Of a DNA stretch of 6,057 bases, positions 1 to 6,057 are shown in pieces. The stretch comes from Acetobacteraceae bacterium (GTDB taxonomy: Bacteria; Pseudomonadota; Alphaproteobacteria; Acetobacterales; Acetobacteraceae). Under the pieces are notes generated by a model. The model saw only the letters and a program-made list of their open reading frames with translations, was not told where the DNA came from and ran no database searches. Position 1 is the first letter of the stretch. Each line of letters starts with the position of its first letter. The position numbers were made by a program, and so were the translations under genes. The stretch covers positions 1 to 6,057 of the forward strand of contig CANJXD010000366.1 in assembly GCA_947478535.1 (NCBI GenBank), in the 5' to 3' direction.

Positions 1-315
1 CCCCACGGAATCCGCCAGCATGCTGTAGAGTTCGCCGCCGAGTTCGACGACGATGCTCATCGGCTTCGCCTCCCCCTCCCGCGCCGGCAGGCCAAGCCGG
101 CGGCGCAGGTCTATCGCCGTCACGATACGGCCGCGCAGATTGAGGCTGCCCGCCACTTCCGGCGGTGCCAGCGGGATGCGCGTGATGGCCTGTGGGCCCA
201 GCACATCGCGCACCATCAGCACCGGCACGCCGCATCCCTGCCCCGCCACGGTCAGGGTGAGGAACAACTCGGCGTCGTCGACGCCGCCACCAGCGGAAAC
301 CCTGCGAACGCTCAT
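1..315 (-). CDS. cheW: CheW-like chemotaxis coupling protein (3' end cut by window edge)
   Basis: This is the N-terminal 105 residues of a CheW-type adaptor; CheW proteins are usually about 150 to 170 residues, so the last third lies outside the window. CheW is cytoplasmic and links chemoreceptors to the P5 domain of CheA. The visible part has the family's beta-strand pattern: a first strand pair at residues 17-36 (LFLTLTVAGQ onward), an IPLAPPEVAG stretch at 47-56, and the hallmark NLRGRIVTAIDLRRRLGL at 59-76, which matches the conserved core of CheW domains. The ATG at 313-315 is chosen because a strong AGGAGGG Shine-Dalgarno sequence sits four bases upstream. Only 10 bases separate it from the cheA stop, so the two are almost certainly co-transcribed and translationally coupled. 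It could instead be a CheW domain in a longer protein such as CheV, since the C-terminus is not visible. Confidence 0.9.
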   Translation of the reverse strand, partial: MSVRRVSAGGGVDDAELFLTLTVAGQGCGVPVLMVRDVLGPQAITRIPLAPPEVAGSLNLRGRIVTAIDLRRRLGLPAREGEAKPMSIVVELGGELYSMLADSVG

Positions 316-319
316 GCTT

Positions 320-326
320 CCCTCCT
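320..326 (-). promoter_or_regulatory. Ribosome binding site of cheW, overlapping the cheA stop
   Basis: On the minus strand this reads AGGAGGG, followed by AAGC and the cheW ATG. The first A is also the last base of the cheA TGA stop codon. The near-perfect Shine-Dalgarno match fixes the cheW start. Its overlap with the cheA terminator codon suggests that ribosomes finishing cheA feed directly into cheW. Confidence 0.75.
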
Positions 327-2914
327 CATGCCGTCACGGCGTCGAAGCAGTCCGTCAGGCTGGCGACGAGCGCCTCCCGGTCGAACTTCGCGACATAGTC
401 GGTGAAGCCCGCGGCACGGGCACGGGCGACGGCGGCGGGTTCGGCGCGGCCGGACAGCGCGATCATCGGCAGGTCGCGCCAGGCACCACCGGCCCGCACA
501 TCCCGCACGAAGCCGTAGCCGTCCATGTCCGGCATCTCGATGTCGGAGATGATGGCGTCGAACATCTCGCCGCGCTCGCGCAGCCGCAGCGCCTGCATCG
601 CGCCCTCCACGGCCACCACCTCATACCCCTCGGCACCCAAAGCGGGGGAGACGAGTTCCCGGAAGAAGGCGCTGTCCTCCACCACCAGCAGGCGGCGCGG
701 CGTGATGCCCTGGCCGGAGGCGCGGAACCAGTCATCGCTGCCCTGACGCAGCCACCAGCCGGTATCCACCACATCCGTCACCTTGCCGGCGACGACGGCG
801 GAACCCAGGAAGCCGGGCCGCCCCTGGCCCGCCAGGATCGCCAGCGGTTCCTCCACCACATCGAGGATCGCATCCACCATCAGGCCCAGGCTCTGCGCGC
901 CATCGGTGAAGACCAGCACCGTCTGCCGGTCCTTCGGCTCGCCACCCAGGCCGTATTCCCCGCCCATCGACAGCAGCGGCATCAGCTGGCCGCGATACTG
1001 CACCACGGGCTTGCCGCCGGATGTCTCGATCCGATCCGCCGGGATATCGTCGAGCCGTGCCACCAGGCCCAGCGGCACCGCCTTCGGTGTCTCGTCCCCC
1101 GCCCTGAACAGCAGCAGCGCGGTGCGGTCAGAGGACCGCATGCCGGCACCCGCCTGCGCTTCCGCCAGCCGCGCTTCGGCGCCCTGCCCCGTCACACCCG
1201 TCACCCGCGCGATGCCGTTCGGGTCCAGGATCATGATGACGCTGCCATCGCCGAGGATCGTGTTGCCGGAGAACATGCCGATATGGCGCAGGATCGGCGC
1301 CACCGGCTTCACCACGATCTCCTCCGTGTCGTACAGGTGATCGACGATGATGCCGAAGACATGCGCGCCGACCTGCGTGACGACGACGAAACCCACTTCC
1401 GGCGCATTCGCCACCACATCGCGCTCCGGCTCCAGCCCCAGCACGGCACCGAGCGTGACCAGTGGCAGCAGGCGGTCCCTGAGCCGCAGGATCGGCGCAT
1501 CCTTGATCCGCTCGATCCGCGTCTCGGACCCGCCGCCGACACGCACCAGTTCCAGCACGCCGATCTGCGGGATGGCGAAGCGCTCGCCCGCCACTTCGAC
1601 GATCAGCGCGGAGACGATCGCCAGCGTCAGCGGGATCTTGATGGTGAAGCTCGTCCCCTCCCCCTCCCGCGACGACACGTCGATGGTGCCGCCGATGCGC
1701 TCCACATTCGTCTTCACCACATCCATGCCGACCCCGCGCCCGGAGACGGCGGTGACAGCGGCGGCGGTGGAGAAGCCGGCGCGGAAGATGAAGCGATGCA
1801 CCTCCCGGTCGCTCATCGCCGCAAGCTCGCCTTCCGTCGCCAGCCCCTGTGCCAGCGCCTTGGCGCGGATGCGCGTCGTGTTCAGCCCGCGCCCGTCATC
1901 GGCGATCTCGATGAGGATATGCCCGCCTTCGTGATAGGCGTTCAGCATGATGCGCCCGGTATCCGGCTTGCCCGCGGCACGCCGCGCCTCCGGCATTTCC
2001 AGCCCATGGTCGCCGCTATTGCGGACCATATGGGTCAGCGGGTCCTTGATCAGTTCCAGCACCTGGCGGTCCAGCTCGGTCTCCGCGCCGCGCATCTCCA
2101 GCTCGATCTTCTTGCCGAGGTCATTCGAGAGGTCCCGCACCAGGCGGGGCATCTTCGCCCAGGCATTGCCGATCGGCTGCATGCGCGTCTTCATCACGCC
2201 GTCCTGCAGGTCCGACGTGATGTGCGACAGCCGCTGCAACGGCGCTGTGTAGGCGCCATCGCCCCGCGCGCGGGACAACTGCATCAGCTGGTTGCGGGTC
2301 AGCACCAGTTCACTGACCAGCATCATCAGGTCTTCCAGAACATCGACCGAGACGCGGATGCTCTGCGGCGGCGTCCGCCCCCCGCTGTGGACGGTATCCT
2401 CCGGCGGATGCTCCGCCTCCGCCCGCGCGACGACCGCGAGCGTGGCGGGTGGCGGCGGGGCGGTCGCCTGCTCTGCGGCGACGATCATCGGTGCGGGAGG
2501 AGGCGGCGCCGGCGGCGCCACCGCTGCCGGCGCGTCCTCCCCGGCCGCCAGCGCATCGAGCCGCGCGATCAGTGGCGCATCGTCGCCGACGGGCTCGGAA
2601 CCGCCGGTCTCCAGCCCGCTGATGATGTCCTTGATGCGGTCCAGCACCTGAAGGATCAGGCTGACGCCATCCGGCGTCACCCCCAGCGCCCCATCCCGGT
2701 AGAGGCCGAGGATATTCTCCCCGGCATGCGCCACCTTCTCCAGGCGGGACAGGCCGAGGAACCCGCAGGTCCCCTTGATGGTGTGCACAAGACGGAAGAT
2801 TTCCGACAGCGTCGGCTTGTCTTCCGGGGATTTTTCCAGCCGCAGAAGGGCCACGTCGAGCGTGGCAAGCCCTTCATGAGTCTCGGTCAGGAAGTCCGCG
2901 AGCAGGTCGTCCAT
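326..2914 (-). CDS. cheA: Hybrid chemotaxis histidine kinase CheA with second CheW-like and C-terminal receiver domains
   Basis: An 862-residue cytoplasmic CheA-family kinase that autophosphorylates in response to receptors and passes phosphate to response regulators. Residues 1-105 form the HPt (P1) domain, with phospho-accepting H44 in LVHTIKGTCGFLG. Residues 106-185 are a Pro/Ala-rich linker where the P2 docking domain would be; none is recognisable. Residues 186-250 are the P3 dimerisation hairpin. The HATPase (about 255-430) has an N-box at 295-306 (N299, D302), a G1 box DDGRGL at 339-344 and a G2 box GRGVGMDVV at 392-400. Residues 431-570 are the CheW-like P5 domain. A second, divergent CheW-like domain spans about 596-725. 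A receiver covers 741-857 with E746/D747, phospho-acceptor D791, S821 and K843, so it looks functional. The ATG start has GGAG five bases upstream. The built-in receiver resembles known CheA-receiver hybrids such as CheAY, WspE and FrzE, so the output could be motility or another behaviour. Confidence 0.95.
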   Translation of the reverse strand: MDDLLADFLTETHEGLATLDVALLRLEKSPEDKPTLSEIFRLVHTIKGTCGFLGLSRLEKVAHAGENILGLYRDGALGVTPDGVSLILQVLDRIKDIISGLETGGSEPVGDDAPLIARLDALAAGEDAPAAVAPPAPPPPAPMIVAAEQATAPPPPATLAVVARAEAEHPPEDTVHSGGRTPPQSIRVSVDVLEDLMMLVSELVLTRNQLMQLSRARGDGAYTAPLQRLSHITSDLQDGVMKTRMQPIGNAWAKMPRLVRDLSNDLGKKIELEMRGAETELDRQVLELIKDPLTHMVRNSGDHGLEMPEARRAAGKPDTGRIMLNAYHEGGHILIEIADDGRGLNTTRIRAKALAQGLATEGELAAMSDREVHRFIFRAGFSTAAAVTAVSGRGVGMDVVKTNVERIGGTIDVSSREGEGTSFTIKIPLTLAIVSALIVEVAGERFAIPQIGVLELVRVGGGSETRIERIKDAPILRLRDRLLPLVTLGAVLGLEPERDVVANAPEVGFVVVTQVGAHVFGIIVDHLYDTEEIVVKPVAPILRHIGMFSGNTILGDGSVIMILDPNGIARVTGVTGQGAEARLAEAQAGAGMRSSDRTALLLFRAGDETPKAVPLGLVARLDDIPADRIETSGGKPVVQYRGQLMPLLSMGGEYGLGGEPKDRQTVLVFTDGAQSLGLMVDAILDVVEEPLAILAGQGRPGFLGSAVVAGKVTDVVDTGWWLRQGSDDWFRASGQGITPRRLLVVEDSAFFRELVSPALGAEGYEVVAVEGAMQALRLRERGEMFDAIISDIEMPDMDGYGFVRDVRAGGAWRDLPMIALSGRAEPAAVARARAAGFTDYVAKFDREALVASLTDCFDAVTA

Positions 2915-2978
2915 GGCAACTCCGGCACCTCGGTGTTGCCAGAGAATGGGCCATCGCCCGCGAAGATTCGGTAAACGC

Positions 2979-3005
2979 GGCGGGGGCGCCCGGAAGCCCC
3001 CCGCC
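2979..3005 (-). terminator. GC-rich hairpin after the creatininase-family gene, possible intrinsic terminator
   Basis: Bases 2979-2986 (GGCGGGGG) pair perfectly with 2998-3005 (CCCCCGCC), giving an 8-base all-GC stem with an 11-base loop. On the minus strand the hairpin starts seven bases after the TGA at 3013-3015 and is followed by GCG and then only three T residues. The stem strength and position suit a terminator for the transporter/hydrolase operon, but the short T tract makes efficient intrinsic termination uncertain; it could instead be an attenuating or RNA 3'-stabilising hairpin. The remaining gap (2915-2978) must hold any separate cheA promoter, and I could not recognise convincing -35/-10 elements there. 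Confidence 0.45.
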
Positions 3006-3012
3006 CGTCACC

Positions 3013-3825
3013 TCACTGCTTCGCGTAGTGGTGGCAGAAGCCGGCGCCGAGTTCGACCAGCCGATCCGCGATCAGCTTTCCCGACTCCGCGCTGCACAGC
3101 CGTGGGTCCCCGGTGCCGAGGCCGTTCGGGCTGACGGCGTCGTACTCCACCGGCACCGTCACCTCGGCCCCCTGGAAGCTCAGGGATCCCCAGCCCTGGA
3201 AGGGCAGGCCCAGCGCCTCCGGCTTGCCGCTGCGCGGTTCCGGCACCAGGTCGGCGCGGATGCGTTCGGGGAACAGATGCATGCAGAGGCTGGTCAGCGG
3301 ATCGGCGCCGTGGCTCGACACGGCCTTCGCCTTCTCCGCGCCCAGCAGCTTCGGCATCTCGGCATAGGCGATGCGCCACAGATACATCGCCGGGATCACC
3401 AGCCCCGTGCTGTGCATCACCGCGCGCGTCGCCTCGTTCAGCACGGTGACGTTGCCGCCATGGCCGTTGATGACGATCAACTTCGTCAGCTTGTGGCGCA
3501 GCAGTTCGGCGAACACCTCATCCAGCACGGCGCGGAAGGTGGCGGCGGACAGCGCGATGCCGCCGGGCATCGGGCCGAAGAAATCGCCCTTGCCGAAGGG
3601 CAGCACCGGCGCCACGACCGTGCGTGTGCCTTCCGCGGTGGCGCGCAGCGCGATCAGCTCCGCCATCTTCTCCGCGAGGAAATAATCCCCCATCGGTGCA
3701 TGCGGGCCCTGGTCCTCATGGCTGCCCATCGGCAGCAGGATGACGGGGTTCTTCGCATAGAGCGCGCGGGCTTCCCCGCCCGTGATCTCCCCCATGCGCA
3801 CCTTGGTGGGCGAAACTTCGGTCAT
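3013..3825 (-). CDS. Creatininase-family amidohydrolase, non-canonical metal-site variant
   Basis: A 270-residue protein of the creatininase family, cytoplasmic metal-dependent amidohydrolases including creatinine amidohydrolase, FAPy deformylase and the mycofactocin peptidase MftE. The length is typical. The N-terminal motif at 33-48 reads GSHEDQGPHAPMGDY, related to the family GSxEQHGPHLPxGTD: E37, H42 and (with a one-residue gap) D47 are kept, but the usual ligand His is Q39. NGHGGN at 120-125 supplies H122. The later motif SHGADPLTS at 171-179 aligns with the family HAGxxETS but has Leu at the Glu position. No signal peptide or membrane segment is seen. The ATG at 3823-3825 follows AGAGGA at a good distance, and the gene starts 17 bases after the ATPase gene, so it belongs to the transporter operon. 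It probably hydrolyses an imported cyclic or linear amide, but the substrate is unknown and creatinine should not be assumed. Confidence 0.87.
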   Translation of the reverse strand: MTEVSPTKVRMGEITGGEARALYAKNPVILLPMGSHEDQGPHAPMGDYFLAEKMAELIALRATAEGTRTVVAPVLPFGKGDFFGPMPGGIALSAATFRAVLDEVFAELLRHKLTKLIVINGHGGNVTVLNEATRAVMHSTGLVIPAMYLWRIAYAEMPKLLGAEKAKAVSSHGADPLTSLCMHLFPERIRADLVPEPRSGKPEALGLPFQGWGSLSFQGAEVTVPVEYDAVSPNGLGTGDPRLCSAESGKLIADRLVELGAGFCHHYAKQ

Positions 3826-3832
3826 GTGGCGG

Positions 3833-3838
3833 TCCTCT
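3833..3838 (-). promoter_or_regulatory. Ribosome binding site of the creatininase-family gene
   Basis: On the minus strand this reads AGAGGA, seven bases before the ATG at 3823-3825, inside the 17-base gap after the ATPase stop at 3843-3845. It supports the chosen start and independent translation initiation within the shared transcript. Confidence 0.6.
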
Positions 3839-3842
3839 TGCT

Positions 3843-4810
3843 TCAGCCGATCTCGTCGGCACGGATGCAGGCAACGGCGTGGCCCGCCGTGCCCAGGGTG
3901 CGCAGCGGCGGCACCGTCTCGGCGCAGGCCGGACGCGCATGCGGGCAGCGCGTGCGGAACACGCAGCCGGATGGCGGGTTGGAGGGGCTGGGCGGCTCCC
4001 CCGGCAGGATGATGCGCTGGGCGCGGCGCGCCGGGTCCAGCATCGGCGTCGCCGACAGCAGCGCCCGAGTGTAGGGATGCGTCGGATGGGCGAACACGTC
4101 GGCCACCGAGCCTTCCTCCATCACGCGACCGAGATACATGACGATCACGCGGTCACAGAGATGGCGCACCACCGGCAGGTCATGGCTGATGAACAGCATC
4201 GCCAGGCCGAGTTCCTGGCGCAGTTCCGACAGCAGCTTTACCACCTGCGCCTGGATCGAGACATCCAGCGCCGAGACCGGTTCATCCGCGACCAGGAAAT
4301 CCGGCTTCGTCGCCAGCGCGCGGGCGATGCCGATGCGCTGGCGCTGGCCGCCGGAGAATTCATGCGGATAGGCGTCCACCCGCTGCGGGTCGAGGCCCAC
4401 GAGGCGGAACATCTCCTCGATCCGCTGTGCCCGCTCCGCGCCCGTCAGGCCGGTATGGATGGCCAGCCCATCACCCACCTGCGCGCCGATGCTGCGCCGC
4501 GCATCCAGGCTACCGAAGGGGTCCTGGAAGACGATCCCCATGCGCGCCCGCAGCTTGCGCCAGGCCGCGCTGCCCGGCTTGGGCAGCGCCGCGCCATCGA
4601 ACCGCACGGTGCCCGCCGTGCTGGCCAGCAGCCCCAGCAGCAGCCGCCCCAGCGTGCTTTTCCCGCTGCCGCTTTCGCCCACCACGCCCAGCGCCTCGCC
4701 CCGCGCCACCGTGCAATCCACGCCGGCGACAGCCCGCACGGATTTCCCGCGCGCGATGAGGCCATGCCCCGCGAAGGTCATCTCCACGGCCTTGGCTTCG
4801 ACCAGCGCGC

Positions 4811-4814
<4 letters not shown>
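3843..4814 (-). CDS. ABC transporter ATP-binding protein, DppF/OppF type
   Basis: A 323-residue cytoplasmic ATPase that would power a peptide/opine/nickel-class importer as one half of a heterodimer with the DppD-type ATPase encoded just upstream. Walker A is GESGSGKST at 46-54, the Q-loop Gln is Q97, the signature is SGGQRQR at 154-160, Walker B is LVADEP at 174-179 with catalytic E178, and the switch His is H211. All catalytic residues are intact. The C-terminal oligo_HPY extension follows, with [10 protein letters not shown] at 246-255 and four cysteines C284, C290, C297 and C316. The ATG at 4812-4814 is preferred: it overlaps the upstream stop as ATGA and has GGGAG eight bases upstream. 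A longer reading from a GTG at 4841 would add nine residues inside the upstream gene and looks spurious. The following hydrolase gene is 17 bases away. The substrate cannot be deduced from the ATPase. Confidence 0.93.

Positions 4815-6057
<1,243 letters not shown>

Noticed and set aside
2944..2969. Imperfect dyad (GAAT...ATTC around GGGC-CATC-GCCC) upstream of cheA
   Set aside because: Only two 4-base arms with a 6-base asymmetric bulge; this is within chance expectation and not a supportable operator.
53..2974. A 973-codon open frame on the plus strand opposite cheA
   Set aside because: It mirrors almost the whole of a well-supported cheA and encodes an Arg/His/Pro-rich product with no recognisable domain. 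Long antisense frames like this are expected from high-GC codon bias.

Overview
The window is high-GC bacterial DNA, roughly two thirds G+C by eye. All five recognisable genes are on the minus strand, so transcription runs from high to low coordinates. The hybrid CheA, a fused Dpp-type permease/ATPase and the strong GC bias suggest an alphaproteobacterium, perhaps Rhodospirillales or Acetobacteraceae. That placement is inferred from gene style; no rRNA or other phylogenetic marker is present.

Reading with transcription, the window opens inside an ABC importer operon of the peptide/opine/nickel (Dpp/Opp) class. The first gene (6057 to 4811, 5' end outside the window) is an in-frame fusion of a DppC-type permease C-terminus to a DppD-type ATPase. 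A second, DppF/OppF-type ATPase (4814 to 3843) follows with a 4-base ATGA overlap. A creatininase-family amidohydrolase (3825 to 3013) starts 17 bases after it, and seven bases past its stop lies a GC-rich hairpin (3005 to 2979) that may end the operon. The likely scheme is import of a small amide or peptide-like solute followed by cytoplasmic hydrolysis; the substrate cannot be read from the sequence. The binding protein, the DppB partner and the rest of DppC should lie beyond position 6057.

After a 98-base gap comes a chemotaxis-type signalling operon. It begins with a hybrid CheA (2914 to 326) built as HPt, dimerisation, HATPase, CheW-like, second CheW-like and receiver domains, with no recognisable P2 domain. 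A CheW adaptor follows (315 to 1, cut by the window edge), its ribosome binding site overlapping the cheA stop codon. Receptors, CheR, CheB and further CheY proteins are not visible here.

I found no mobile element, CRISPR array, RNA gene or integration site, and no clearly new system. The points most worth a second look are the altered metal-ligand motifs of the creatininase-family protein, the permease-ATPase fusion, and the CheA architecture.
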